From: Natrinema halophilum
GTDB lineage: Archaea; Halobacteriota; Halobacteria; Halobacteriales; Natrialbaceae
Length of the DNA stretch: 64,000 nt
Assembly (NCBI RefSeq): GCF_013402815.2
Contig: NZ_CP058601.1
Span: 3,038,001-3,102,000 of the forward strand
Reading direction: 5' to 3'
Below the pieces are notes generated by a model. The model was not told the origin of the DNA. It searched no databases and worked only from the letters and a program-made list of their open reading frames with translations. Within the stretch, counting starts at the first letter, position 1. Each line of letters starts with the position of its first letter. Shown here one piece after another: positions 54,361 to 63,737 of the stretch. The position numbers and the translations under genes are program-made.

Positions 54361-55575
54361 ATGAAACGACGAGCGTATCTCGTGACGGCCGCTGCAGCGA
54401 CGCTTGGCGGCTGTTCCGCCCTGACCGATTCGGAAACGAGCGAACCGTCAGACGACGGTGGCGATCCATCTGACTCCCCGGATGAGACAGTCGACGAAGA
54501 ACCCGGTTCGTTCGACCGGTTCGACGACCTTTCCATGTGGACGGTGATGGAAGGGACGCTGGAACTCGACTCGGAGCGGGCGTACGTCGGCGACCAGTCC
54601 GGCCGTATGTCGGCCTCTCTGAACGAAAAACGAGTCATGATCAAGCGATGGTTCGATCAGCCGCGTGATCTCTCGAACGAATTCCCCGCGCTGGCGCTTG
54701 CAACCGACCAGTCGACCGATCCGTTCGTCCAGCTTTCGGACACCGACGGGAACCGGCTGATCATGCAAGCGAAAGTCAAGCCCGGTCTCCCGCTTACACA
54801 CCACGACCTCGGCGTGGTCGGCACCGACGGAGATCCGGATCTGAGTTCGATCGCACACGTGAAAATCTCATCGTGGGCGGGTGACAGCGAGGCGAGGGTC
54901 TGGTGTGACGACCTCCATTTCGTTTCGCGGCCGGACACCGGGAAAGTCCTCATCCAGTTCGACGACGGTACCAGGTCAGCGTATACCCGGGCCCGCTCGA
55001 CCCTCGCGAGTTACGGATTCCCCGCGACTGCGTTCGTCTCGACCGACGACGTCGGCGGTTCGGGGTATCTCAGCAGCGACCACCTCGAGACCCTTCAGAA
55101 CGACGGCTGGACGATCGCCAGCCGGGGCAAAACCGGACGCGGCCTCGTCGGTCTGAGCGAGTCGGCACTGCAGGACGAAATCCAGGGCGCCATCGACTGG
55201 CTCGAGAACAACGGGTTCGAAGACGGCGCCGGCTACTTCGCCTACCCCCTCAATCGATACGACGTGTCCGCGATGAACGTCGTCGACGAGCACCACGATA
55301 TCGGTTTCATCGCCGGTCACGCCGGTCACGCGGACCTGTTGAACCCCGCGCTCGCGCCGCGGGCGGTCAGTCCGACGGCCGACCAGGCCCGATCGCTGCT
55401 CGATCGGACGGCGCGGTACCGGACGATCGCCACGCTGAGCTACGGCGACCTCTCCGGCGAGACGGGGTCGGCGTTCGAAGAGACGATGTCGTATCTCAGC
55501 GACCTCGAGTCGGCCGGGGACCTCGAGGTCGTCGGGCCTGACGACGTCGCGTCGAATCACATCTACGACGCGTAG
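54361..55575 (+). CDS. NodB-like polysaccharide deacetylase-fold lipoprotein, metal histidines missing
   Basis: 404 residues. The signal (MKRRAYLVTAAAATLGGC) ends with a lipobox and Cys18, so it is a lipid-anchored outer-surface protein. A lectin-like region (about 50-190) precedes a NodB-type deacetylase domain (about 195-400). The Asp-Asp pair is present (FDDGT, D201/D202). Where the metal-binding HxxxH normally stands the sequence reads SRGKTG (R255 and G259). Hydrolysis by the usual mechanism is therefore doubtful; a binding role is possible. The gene is alone. Confidence 0.8.
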   Translation: MKRRAYLVTAAAATLGGCSALTDSETSEPSDDGGDPSDSPDETVDEEPGSFDRFDDLSMWTVMEGTLELDSERAYVGDQSGRMSASLNEKRVMIKRWFDQPRDLSNEFPALALATDQSTDPFVQLSDTDGNRLIMQAKVKPGLPLTHHDLGVVGTDGDPDLSSIAHVKISSWAGDSEARVWCDDLHFVSRPDTGKVLIQFDDGTRSAYTRARSTLASYGFPATAFVSTDDVGGSGYLSSDHLETLQNDGWTIASRGKTGRGLVGLSESALQDEIQGAIDWLENNGFEDGAGYFAYPLNRYDVSAMNVVDEHHDIGFIAGHAGHADLLNPALAPRAVSPTADQARSLLDRTARYRTIATLSYGDLSGETGSAFEETMSYLSDLESAGDLEVVGPDDVASNHIYDA

Positions 55576-55823
55576 TCGAATGGAAAATGGCGACTTCGCC
55601 CGACGGAGTTCGACGATTTTTCGGCAGCGTGACTATCGACGATGCCTACTATCTCCCTCGGCCTCTAGCGGTAGGCAACGAGAAAAGCCTGTAATTACGG
55701 CGTTGATTGCGTTCTATCCCGAACGGCGGGGCGGGTCTGATGTCGCGGACCCTCGTTCATACCGTCCCGCCTTCGGTACGTGCCGTGCGCACAAAACGAG
55801 CCGTCTCTGAGGCCGACGTCGCG

Positions 55824-56681
55824 TCAGTTGCCCTTTTCGACCGGCGCGTTGATCAAGTTGCCCCACTCGGTCCAGGACCCGTCGTAGTTGACGGTATCGT
55901 CGTAGCCGAGCAGCTCGTGCAGCGCGAACCACGCGACGGACGAGCGCTCGCCGATGCGGCAGTAGGCGACGGTCGTCTCGTTGCCGTCGATGCCTTCGTC
56001 GGCGTAGAGTTCCTCGAGTTCATCGCGGTCCTTGAAGGTGCCGTCGTCGTTCGTTACGGCGGCCCACGAGATGTTGCTCGCGCCGGGGATGTGACCGCCG
56101 CGCTGGGCGGTTTCCTGGAGTCCTGGCGGGGCGAGCACTTCGCCGGAGAACTCCTCGGGCGAGCGAACGTCGACGAGCGGAACGCCGCGTTCGATTGCGT
56201 TCTCGACGTCTTGGCGGTAGGCACGGATGCTCTCGCGCGGGCCAGCGGCGTCGTACTCGGTTTCGGAGAAGTCGGGTTCCTCGTCGGTGGTCGGATAGTC
56301 GTTTTCGAGCCAGTACTCGCGGCCGCCGTCGAGAAGGTAGACCTCGTCGTGACCGTAGTACTTGAACTGCCAGTAGGTGTAGGCGGCGAACCAGTTGGAG
56401 TTGTCGCCGTAGAGGACGACCGTGGAATCCTCACTGATGCCGTGACTGCCGAGTAGATCCTCGAAATCGTCTTTCGAGAGGATATCGCGGGTAGTCTGAT
56501 CCTGCAGCTGGGTTTCCCAGTTGAACCCGATCGCACCGGGCGCGTGTTCCTCCTCGTAGGCTTCCGTGTCGACGTCGACTTCGACCAGTCGCAGGTCGGA
56601 GTCGTCGTCCTGAAAGTCCTCGAGTCGATTTTCGACCCAGTCGGCCGTGACGAGTACGTCGTTGGCGTAGTCGGTTGCCAT
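55824..56681 (-). CDS. Rhodanese-domain sulfurtransferase (tandem type), copy A
   Basis: 285 residues, two rhodanese domains in tandem. The first (about 1-140) is catalytically silent; the second has the active-site loop AYCRIGERSS near residue 247 with the persulfide cysteine. Marks are the DVRSPEEFSG, HIPGASNISW and YDGSWTEW segments. It should move sulfane sulfur, e.g. from thiosulfate or 3-mercaptopyruvate. ATG at 56681 was preferred to a longer frame starting at 56708. It is divergent from the second rhodanese gene. Confidence 0.9.
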   Translation of the reverse strand: MATDYANDVLVTADWVENRLEDFQDDDSDLRLVEVDVDTEAYEEEHAPGAIGFNWETQLQDQTTRDILSKDDFEDLLGSHGISEDSTVVLYGDNSNWFAAYTYWQFKYYGHDEVYLLDGGREYWLENDYPTTDEEPDFSETEYDAAGPRESIRAYRQDVENAIERGVPLVDVRSPEEFSGEVLAPPGLQETAQRGGHIPGASNISWAAVTNDDGTFKDRDELEELYADEGIDGNETTVAYCRIGERSSVAWFALHELLGYDDTVNYDGSWTEWGNLINAPVEKGN

Positions 56682-56960
56682 AGCCAGGCGTTCGATGGCG
56701 ACACACAAAGGGACTACTTAACCGGTCAATTCGGTCACCTATCGACCCTTCCGGTTATATTTGCCTATTCTGTCAGCGCGTATCGACGAAACGCTCGTTA
56801 TAGCTGCCAATTTCGATGGTTTCGAGTCCCGCGTTTCATTTTTCGGATGAAACACATCGTATTCCGCAGCTGAAATAAGCAAAAATTGCCACTGTCCCGG
56901 TACTCGAAACTGACGTCGAAACCGGTGCGTTCTCGAGTCTGCGCGAGTATACGGAGACTA

Positions 56961-57761
56961 ATGGACGAAACAGTCGTCGTTTCCCCCGACTGGCTCGCAT
57001 CGCGACTGGACGAACCCGCCGTCCGCATCGTCGACGTACGGGACGCCTGGGAATACGACGGCATCGGGCACGTCCCCGGTGCAGTGAACGTCCCGTTCGA
57101 CAGCTATCGCGACGAGAGCGACGTCGACCGCGGGACCCTTCCCGGTGCCGATGCCTTCGCGGACTTGCTCGGCGATGCCGGTATCGAACCCGACGACACG
57201 ATCGTCGCGTACGACGACACTCACGGCGTCTTCGCCGCCCGGTTCGTGCTCACGGCCATCGAATACGGCCACGACGACGTCCGTCTACTCGACGGCGACT
57301 ACAGTGCCTGGAACCGGGAGTACGAGACCACGAGCGACGAGCCCGACATCGAACGGACGACCTACGAGCCCGATCCGCTTTCGCCCGACGAGACCCCGCT
57401 CGTGGGCTACGAAGCCGTCGAAGACGCACTCGAGCGAGACGCCGTGTTCGTCGACACGCGCGAGAAAGACGAGTTCGAAGAGGCTCGCCTGCCTGGCGCC
57501 CTCCGATTCGACTGGCGAGAGGTCGTCGACGAGGAGACGCGGCGCCTGAAACCGCCGGCCGAACTCGAGGACTTGCTCGAAGACTACGGGATCACCCCGG
57601 ACCGCGAGATCGTCCTCTACTGTAACACCGCGCGGCGGATCAGCCACACCTACGTCGTCCTCACGGCGCTCGGTTACGAGAACGTCCGGTTCTACGAGGG
57701 GAGTCTCACCGAGTGGCTCGCCCACGATGGCGAGGTCGAAACCGGGCCCGTGGACACGTAA
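56961..57761 (+). CDS. Rhodanese-domain sulfurtransferase (tandem type), copy B
   Basis: 266 residues, two rhodanese domains; the first has IVDVRDAWEYDGIGHVPGAVNVPFD (about 23-47), the second ends in the active loop LYCNTARRISH near residue 221 with the Cys, and YEGSLTEWLAH. The loop chemistry (NTARR rather than RIGER) differs from copy A, so acceptor and donor may differ. ATG at 56961 starts at the domain. It shares a divergent intergenic region of about 280 bases with copy A. Confidence 0.9.
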   Translation: MDETVVVSPDWLASRLDEPAVRIVDVRDAWEYDGIGHVPGAVNVPFDSYRDESDVDRGTLPGADAFADLLGDAGIEPDDTIVAYDDTHGVFAARFVLTAIEYGHDDVRLLDGDYSAWNREYETTSDEPDIERTTYEPDPLSPDETPLVGYEAVEDALERDAVFVDTREKDEFEEARLPGALRFDWREVVDEETRRLKPPAELEDLLEDYGITPDREIVLYCNTARRISHTYVVLTALGYENVRFYEGSLTEWLAHDGEVETGPVDT

Positions 57762-57898
57762 CTGCTGATCCCCCACTTTCTCGATCGCTGTGGGTGGGTG
57801 CGACCAATACGAGGCGTGTGGCCGGCCTCGAACGAATACTGTGCGGTGGGAACTAACTCTCCCAAACCGGTACCAACGATCGGCACACAGCAAGGGCC

Positions 57899-58648
57899 AT
57901 GAACGAGCCAGTCGGCCGGCGTCGATTTCTCTTCGCAACTGCCGGCGCGGGGACGATCGCCGGCTGTACGTCGTCGGACCTCGCTGAATCGCCGTCGAAC
58001 GAGACGCCGGAGACGTCGGACGCATCCGTTTCGACGGAGATCGGGCGGGTGTCGGCGGCGCTTCAGTACGTGCGCCCTACACGCTCCGAACGGCGGCCCG
58101 AGGTCCTCGCGACCGATGGCGGCCAGTACGTCATCGTCACGGTCGGCGAACGGACGATCGACGCGAGCGACGTCGTCCTTCGACTGGACGACACGGAGTA
58201 CACCGATACGTTCACCGCGAACCGAGACGGACGGCTGCACGTCGGATTCGAAGTCCCCCAAGACGTGGCGGCGGAGAACGGCACCGCACTGGTCGGCGAG
58301 GCAAGGCACCCGATCTACCGGGACGTCCTCGATCGACTGGCGGACCCGCCCCGATTTACCAACGTCTCGTTCGACGCTCGAGCGGAGATCCGACCCGGTG
58401 CGATCATGGGACTCGACGTTCGGATCTGGAACAGGGGTGGACCAGGCCCGTTCACGGCCGTCTTCGACGTTCCGGACGCGCAGCCGTCGGTGTTCTCGGA
58501 GCAGGTCGACAGCGGTACGTTCGCGGGCTACACGACACACGTGACGATCGACGACGACGCGGAATCGGGTGGCCGAACGGCGGTTTTCGACACCGGATTC
58601 GAGCGGTACACAGTTCCGTACACGATCGTTTCGCCGGCCGGGAACTGA
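57899..58648 (+). CDS. Tat-type lipoprotein of unknown function
   Basis: 249 residues. The signal GRRRFLFATAGAGTIAGC (residues 6-23) has twin-arginine and a lipobox Cys23. After a Ser/Thr/Glu-rich linker two beta-rich regions follow, with VIVTVGERTIDASDVVLRLDD and GLDVRIWNRGGPGPFTAVFDVPD, the latter like a CARDB-type adhesion strand pattern. No catalytic site is seen. Located next to the histidine kinase gene, convergent with it. Confidence 0.75.
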   Translation: MNEPVGRRRFLFATAGAGTIAGCTSSDLAESPSNETPETSDASVSTEIGRVSAALQYVRPTRSERRPEVLATDGGQYVIVTVGERTIDASDVVLRLDDTEYTDTFTANRDGRLHVGFEVPQDVAAENGTALVGEARHPIYRDVLDRLADPPRFTNVSFDARAEIRPGAIMGLDVRIWNRGGPGPFTAVFDVPDAQPSVFSEQVDSGTFAGYTTHVTIDDDAESGGRTAVFDTGFERYTVPYTIVSPAGN

Positions 58649-58690
58649 CGTCGAGAGCCGGCGCGGTGTCGTGGGCGTACGACTATCGCG

Positions 58691-60271
58691 TTACGATTCA
58701 TCCGCCGCGATGGCTGGCAGCGTAAACTGAAACGTCGCTCCCTCGGCTGAGTCGGAGTCGAGCCAGATCTCGCCGCCGTGGCGCTCGACGATACGCCGAC
58801 AGAGCGTGAGGCCGATCCCCGTTCCGGCGTGTTCCTCGCGGGTATGGAGTCGCTGAAACACCTCGAAGACGCGTTCCTCGTCGTCGGGAGCGATCCCGAT
58901 CCCGTCGTCGCTGACCGAGACGAGCCAGTCGCTGCCCTCCCGTCGAGCCTCGACGCTGACTCGCGGGGGCTCGTCGCCGCTGTATTCGATCGCGTTGGAC
59001 AGCAAGTTCTGGAATAGTTGTCGTAACTGGTCGACATCGCCCTCGACGCGGGGTAACGACTCGCTCGAGAGGCACGCATCGGTCTCCTCGAGTCTGAGTT
59101 CCAGATCGCTCCGCACGTCGGCGAGTACGGCGTCCAGATCGACGGGTTCGAGCGGATTGCCCCGCGTTTCGACTCGCGAGTACGCGAGGAGGCCGTCGAT
59201 CATCGCTTGCATCCGATCGGCTCCGTCGACGGCGAATTCGACGAATTCGCGGCCATCGGTATCGAGTTCGCCGCTGTACCGGTCTTCGAGTAGCGTGAGG
59301 TAACTCGAGACCATCCGCAGGGGCTCTTTGAGGTCGTGAGAGGCGGCGTTGGCGAACTGCTCCAATCGTTCGTTCGACGCTTCGAGTTCCCGTTCGGACT
59401 GTTGGCGCTCGAGTTCGGAACTCACCCAGTTGCCGAGCAGTTCGACGAACGTGACCTCCCAGTCGGTGAATTCCTCGACGCGTGCATCCATGTCGTAGAA
59501 ACAGAAGGTTCCGTACACCTCGCCGCCGACCGAGACCGGCGTCCCGAGATAACAGGAGATTCCCCAGTCGGCGTTTCCGGCGCGGTCGGCAAATTCCGGT
59601 GCGTCCCTTTCGACGTCCTCGAGGACTAGCGTCTGTTCGGTGTTGACGACGTGTTCGCAGTTCGTCGCTGAAAGCGGCGTGGTGTCGCCCGCCTCGAGGT
59701 CGGCGTCGGCCGGGGCGTCGACGGCCTCGAAAATGTACTCTCCAGCGTCTTCGTGGACGCGCGAGAGCGTCGCGTAGTCCGTGTCGATCGTTCGCCGGAC
59801 GACGCCCAGAAGCGAGTCGATCCGTTCGCTAAACGGTCGGTTGGGATCGGCGATCACTTCATAGGCGTCCTGTAGCGCCCGTTCACGATCTCGGAGATGC
59901 TCCGTTCGTCGAGCGCGATCGCTGTCGATGCGGACGGTCACCGTGAGTCCCGTCTCGGAGGGATACGCACGTCCCTCGAGGTGTCCGCCGAGCGACTCGG
60001 CGAACGTCTCGAACGCGACCGATTCCTGTGTCTCCATCGCCAACTCGTACTCGTCTCGTCTCCTCGATCCGATCGCATCTGGAATCTCATCCCAGACGAC
60101 CGTCCCACGCAACTCCGACTCGGGTCGGTCGAGCAATCGCTCGGCCTGCTCGTTGCAAAAGGCGACCTGCCACTCCTCGTCGAGTGCGAAGACGGCATCG
60201 GTGATGCGTCCGTAGGCCGCCGCCGGATCGTCACCGTCGCGCGGATCGGGAGAGTACCTTCGCTCGGTCAT
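58691..60271 (-). CDS. PAS-GAF sensor histidine kinase
   Basis: 526 residues, cytoplasmic (no membrane segment seen). Order: PAS (about 15-115), a coiled-coil linker, GAF (about 135-285, with an NCEHVVNTEQTLVLED segment and YLGTPVSVGGEVYGTFCFYD), HisKA with H312 in SHDLKEPLRM, and HATPase (about 410-526; N-box NLLSNAIEYSGD and G-box VSDDGIGIAPDDEERVFEVFQR). It should phosphorylate a response regulator, which is not in the window. GAF suggests a soluble ligand or redox/light cue. Confidence 0.92.
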   Translation of the reverse strand: MTERRYSPDPRDGDDPAAAYGRITDAVFALDEEWQVAFCNEQAERLLDRPESELRGTVVWDEIPDAIGSRRRDEYELAMETQESVAFETFAESLGGHLEGRAYPSETGLTVTVRIDSDRARRTEHLRDRERALQDAYEVIADPNRPFSERIDSLLGVVRRTIDTDYATLSRVHEDAGEYIFEAVDAPADADLEAGDTTPLSATNCEHVVNTEQTLVLEDVERDAPEFADRAGNADWGISCYLGTPVSVGGEVYGTFCFYDMDARVEEFTDWEVTFVELLGNWVSSELERQQSERELEASNERLEQFANAASHDLKEPLRMVSSYLTLLEDRYSGELDTDGREFVEFAVDGADRMQAMIDGLLAYSRVETRGNPLEPVDLDAVLADVRSDLELRLEETDACLSSESLPRVEGDVDQLRQLFQNLLSNAIEYSGDEPPRVSVEARREGSDWLVSVSDDGIGIAPDDEERVFEVFQRLHTREEHAGTGIGLTLCRRIVERHGGEIWLDSDSAEGATFQFTLPAIAADES

Positions 60272-60331
60272 TTGGTCTGATACGGGTTCTGCGACGGAAA
60301 AGCTATCCGTCGGCAGTTACCTGCCGGCCAC

Positions 60332-61777
60332 CTATCGGGTCGTTACGTCTCGCCAGTCCGGAGCCGTCGAATATTTCGCGTCGGCGAGTTCGTCGAACGC
60401 GGAATAGAGCACCTCGTTCAGCGCCGGATGGACGTGGACCGGCTCGGCGACGTCGTCGACGGCCCCCTCGGCGCTGTCCATCGCGACGACGACCTCGTGG
60501 AGCAGCGTCGACGCCTGCGGGCCGACGATGTGACAGCCCAGAATCTCGCCGTCCGGGGAGGCGATCGCCTTTACGAATCCGTCGTCAGCGCCGAATACGA
60601 GCCCCAGCGGTGCGGCTTCGTAGGGTGTTTTCACCGCCTCGTACTCGCGGCCATCGTCCTCGAGTTCGCCTTCGGTCTGCCCGACGCTTGCGACCTGGGG
60701 GGAGGTGAATATCGCGTGTGGCATCGCCTCGTAGTCGACCGTCTCGCCGGCGTCGTCCAGAACGTTCGCCGCGACGAGTTTCGTCTCGTAATCGGCCGCA
60801 TGCTTGTACGGTTGCACGCCGAGTACGTCGCCGAGCGCCCAGATCCCGTCTGCGGTCGTTTCGAGGGTTTCGTCGGTCTCGACGTACCCCTTCTCGTCGA
60901 CTTCGACGCCCGTCGTCTCGAGGTCGAGAGCGTCGGTGCTGGGCCGTCGCCCGGTGGCGAGCAGCAACTCGTCAGCGGTCAGTTCGATCGAATCGCCCGC
61001 GCTGCCATCGTCATCTGCGACCGTCGCTGTCACTGTTACGCGATCGTCCGCCTCGTCGACCGATGCGGCTTCGTATCCAGTGTGGACGGTGCAGTACGTC
61101 TCGAGTGACTCGGTTACGACCGCGCTCACGTCGTCGTCTTCTCGGGGGACGAGCCGATCGCTGCGGCCGACGATCGAGACGTCGGCCCCGAGCGCGCCGA
61201 AAAAGTAGCCGAGCTCGGTACCGATGTAGCCTCCGCCGACGATCACGAGTTCGTCGGGCCGTTCGTCGAGGTAGAGCGCGTCGTCGCTCGTGAGAAACGC
61301 GACGTCTTCGATGCCGTCGATCGGCGGGACCAGCGGCTGGCTCCCGACGGCAATGACGACGCTTTCACCGCGAATTCGTTCGCCGTCTGCCCCGGCCTCG
61401 GTCGAGTCGATTTCGAGGGCGCGCTCGTCGACGAACGCGCCCTCTCCCCGGTAGAGGACGACGTTGTCGTTGTCTCGGAGGCTCGAGGCCTGTCGATCGG
61501 CCTTCTCGTAGACCGTGTCGTGGATCGACGACGTGATCCCCGCGTAGTCGATCGCTTGTGTCTCCGCGTCGATGCCGAACTCGTCGGCACGTCGCAGTTC
61601 GTCCACGATATCTGCCCGATGAATAAGCGCTTTTGACGGCACACACCCCCTCGTCACACAGGCTCCGCCGAGCGGCCCGCGCTCGATTACGGCCGCCTCG
61701 AGGCCCTGCCGAGCGGCTGCCGTGGCGACCTGACTTCCCGATCCCCCGCCGATAACGACGATGTCGTATTCGTCCAT
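60332..61777 (-). CDS. Dihydrolipoamide dehydrogenase-like pyridine nucleotide-disulfide oxidoreductase
   Basis: 481 residues. FAD-binding IVVIGGGSGSQVATAAARQ is at the N terminus, the redox pair is C40 and C45 in GGACVTRGCVPSK, the NAD-binding VIVGGGYIGTELGYFFGALGADVS is near residues 175-200, and the His-Glu pair lies in HVHPALNEVL near residue 450. This is the plan of lipoamide dehydrogenase, mercuric reductase and related enzymes. The 2-oxoacid dehydrogenase genes are not adjacent, so the true substrate is open. ATG at 61777 was preferred to a start at 61792. Confidence 0.88.
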   Translation of the reverse strand: MDEYDIVVIGGGSGSQVATAAARQGLEAAVIERGPLGGACVTRGCVPSKALIHRADIVDELRRADEFGIDAETQAIDYAGITSSIHDTVYEKADRQASSLRDNDNVVLYRGEGAFVDERALEIDSTEAGADGERIRGESVVIAVGSQPLVPPIDGIEDVAFLTSDDALYLDERPDELVIVGGGYIGTELGYFFGALGADVSIVGRSDRLVPREDDDVSAVVTESLETYCTVHTGYEAASVDEADDRVTVTATVADDDGSAGDSIELTADELLLATGRRPSTDALDLETTGVEVDEKGYVETDETLETTADGIWALGDVLGVQPYKHAADYETKLVAANVLDDAGETVDYEAMPHAIFTSPQVASVGQTEGELEDDGREYEAVKTPYEAAPLGLVFGADDGFVKAIASPDGEILGCHIVGPQASTLLHEVVVAMDSAEGAVDDVAEPVHVHPALNEVLYSAFDELADAKYSTAPDWRDVTTR

Positions 61778-61898
61778 GCCGGCTTCGACCACGGACGACG
61801 GCCTAAAATTGGAGCCTGCTATCCGAACTGCGCGTTTCCTCCGTCGATCGAACTCGCTGCCGCAGCTTCAACGCAGCTACCGCCCGTCCATAGCCCGT

Positions 61899-62120
61899 CT
61901 ACAGCCAGTCGTCGCCTGGGTCGTCGTCCGTCGCTTCCCTGTACGACTCGACCGCCGCCGCCAGGTTCGCGAGCGCCTCCTCGGGCGTCTGCCCCTGGCT
62001 CGAGACGCCGGTTACCTCGTCGTCGGCGATGTGAAGTCCGTGGTCGTTTTCACGCATGGTTACGTCCGCATCCTCGAGGGCCTCGTACTCCGAAGGATCG
62101 ACGTCCGCATCGGAACTCAT
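61899..62120 (-). CDS. HicB-like antitoxin-type protein without HicA
   Basis: 73 residues with a HicB/UPF0150-like pattern: VTMRENDHGLHIADDEVTGVSSQGQTPEEALANLAAAVESYREA. No HicA-type toxin gene is adjacent, so it may act alone or as a small regulator, as many haloarchaeal HicB-like proteins do. ATG at 62120 gives the complete domain; a longer frame upstream is not related. It is between lpd-like and srp54. Confidence 0.75.
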   Translation of the reverse strand: MSSDADVDPSEYEALEDADVTMRENDHGLHIADDEVTGVSSQGQTPEEALANLAAAVESYREATDDDPGDDWL

Positions 62121-62229
62121 ATCCACTGATTGTCGCGGTCGAGTGAAATACCCACCGACGCCGCACCCCAAATCCGACCTGTCGGTCGTAGAAAAAGCCT
62201 TTAACGCCATCGCCCCGTAGACGAAGCAA

Positions 62230-63618
62230 ATGGTACTCGACGATCTCGGGAGTTCTCTGCGGGGCACCCTCGATACACTCCGCGGAAAGTCGCGACTCAG
62301 CGAGGAAGACGTCGAGGAGATCGTCAAGGAGATCCAGCGGTCCTTGCTCTCCGCCGATGTCGACGTCTCGCTCGTAATGGAGCTTTCGGACAATATCAAA
62401 GAGCGCGCACTCGAGGAAGAGCCCCCCGCCGGAACCCCCGCGCGGGACTTCGTCCTCCGTATCGTCTACGAGGAACTGGTCGATCTCATCGGCGAGTCGA
62501 CCGATCTCCCGCTCGAAGAACAGACCATCCTGCTGGCGGGCCTGCAGGGGTCGGGGAAGACGACTTCCGCCGCGAAGATGGCCTGGTGGTTCTCGACGAA
62601 GGGGCTTCGACCGGCAGTTATCCAGACCGACACCTTCCGGCCCGGCGCGTACGACCAGGCCGAAGAGATGGCCGAGCGAGCCGAAGTCGATTTCTATGGG
62701 AATCCGGACAACGACGATCCTGTCGAGATCGCCCGGAACGGACTCGAGGAAACCAGCGATGCCGACGTTCACATCGTGGACACGGCGGGACGCCACGCTC
62801 TCGAAGACGATCTGATCGACGAGATCGAGCAGATCGAAGACGTCGTCGATCCGGATACGTCGCTGCTCGTCCTCGACGCCGCGATCGGCCAGGGGGCGAA
62901 AGATCAGGCCCAGCAATTCGACGAATCCATCGGGATCGACGGCGTCGTCATCACGAAACTCGACGGGACGGCGAAAGGTGGCGGCGCACTGACCGCGGTC
63001 GACCAGACCGACTCGTCGATCGCCTTCCTCGGGACCGGAGAAGAAGTTCAGGACGTGGAACGCTTCGAGCCAGACGGATTCATCTCGCGGCTGCTCGGGA
63101 TGGGCGATCTCGGCCAGCTCGCCGAGCGCGTCGAACGCGCCATGCAGCAGACCGGGGAGGAAGAAGAGGAGTGGGACCCCGAGGACATGTTACAGGGGCA
63201 GTTCACCCTGAACGACATGCAAAAACAGATGGAGGCGATGAACAACATGGGGCCGCTCGATCAGGTGATGGACATGATCCCGGGCTTTGGCGGCGGGATC
63301 AAAGACCAATTGCCGGACGACGCGATGGACGTCACTCAGGAACGGATGCGTACGTTTAGCGTGATCATGGACTCGATGACCGACGCCGAAAAGGAGTATC
63401 CCAAGGCTATCGGCGCGAGCCAGATCGAGCGCATCGCCCGCGGTTCGGGGACGAGCGAGGAAGAGGTCCGAGAACTCCTCCAGCAGTACAAGATGATGGA
63501 ACGTACCATCAAGCAGTTCCAGGGAATGGGCTCCGAACAGGAGATGCAACGCATGATGAAGCAGATGCAACAGGGTGGCGGGGGCGGCGGTATGGGCGGT
63601 ATGGGTCCGTTCGGATAG
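62230..63618 (+). CDS. srp54: Signal recognition particle protein SRP54
   Basis: 462 residues. The NG GTPase domain (about 1-295) has [13 protein letters not shown] near residue 104, [10 protein letters not shown] near 137, DTAGRHALE near 182 and [13 protein letters not shown] near 240; the methionine-rich M domain (about 300-450) binds signal peptides and 7S RNA; the C terminus is Gly/Met-rich. It works with FtsY (39507-40907) in co-translational membrane insertion. A CCTTTAACG box at about 62191-62199 is some 35 bases upstream of ATG 62230. Confidence 0.97.
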   Translation: MVLDDLGSSLRGTLDTLRGKSRLSEEDVEEIVKEIQRSLLSADVDVSLVMELSDNIKERALEEEPPAGTPARDFVLRIVYEELVDLIGESTDLPLEEQTILLAGLQGSGKTTSAAKMAWWFSTKGLRPAVIQTDTFRPGAYDQAEEMAERAEVDFYGNPDNDDPVEIARNGLEETSDADVHIVDTAGRHALEDDLIDEIEQIEDVVDPDTSLLVLDAAIGQGAKDQAQQFDESIGIDGVVITKLDGTAKGGGALTAVDQTDSSIAFLGTGEEVQDVERFEPDGFISRLLGMGDLGQLAERVERAMQQTGEEEEEWDPEDMLQGQFTLNDMQKQMEAMNNMGPLDQVMDMIPGFGGGIKDQLPDDAMDVTQERMRTFSVIMDSMTDAEKEYPKAIGASQIERIARGSGTSEEEVRELLQQYKMMERTIKQFQGMGSEQEMQRMMKQMQQGGGGGGMGGMGPFG

Positions 63619-63737
63619 GGCCGGATGATCAGTATTCCGTTGTCCCGATTGCCACTCGAACGACCTCGTTTTTCAATTTCGGTGACACTCTCTGTGCCAC
63701 TACGTTAATGCACCTCTAGACGTACCTTCGGGTAGTA

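Noticed and set aside
53544-54644. Long 366-codon version of the ferritin-like gene
   Set aside because: The first 155 codons are Ser/Arg-rich, overlap the NodB-like gene on the other strand and are unlike the family; the ATG at 54179 starts the acidic helical protein.
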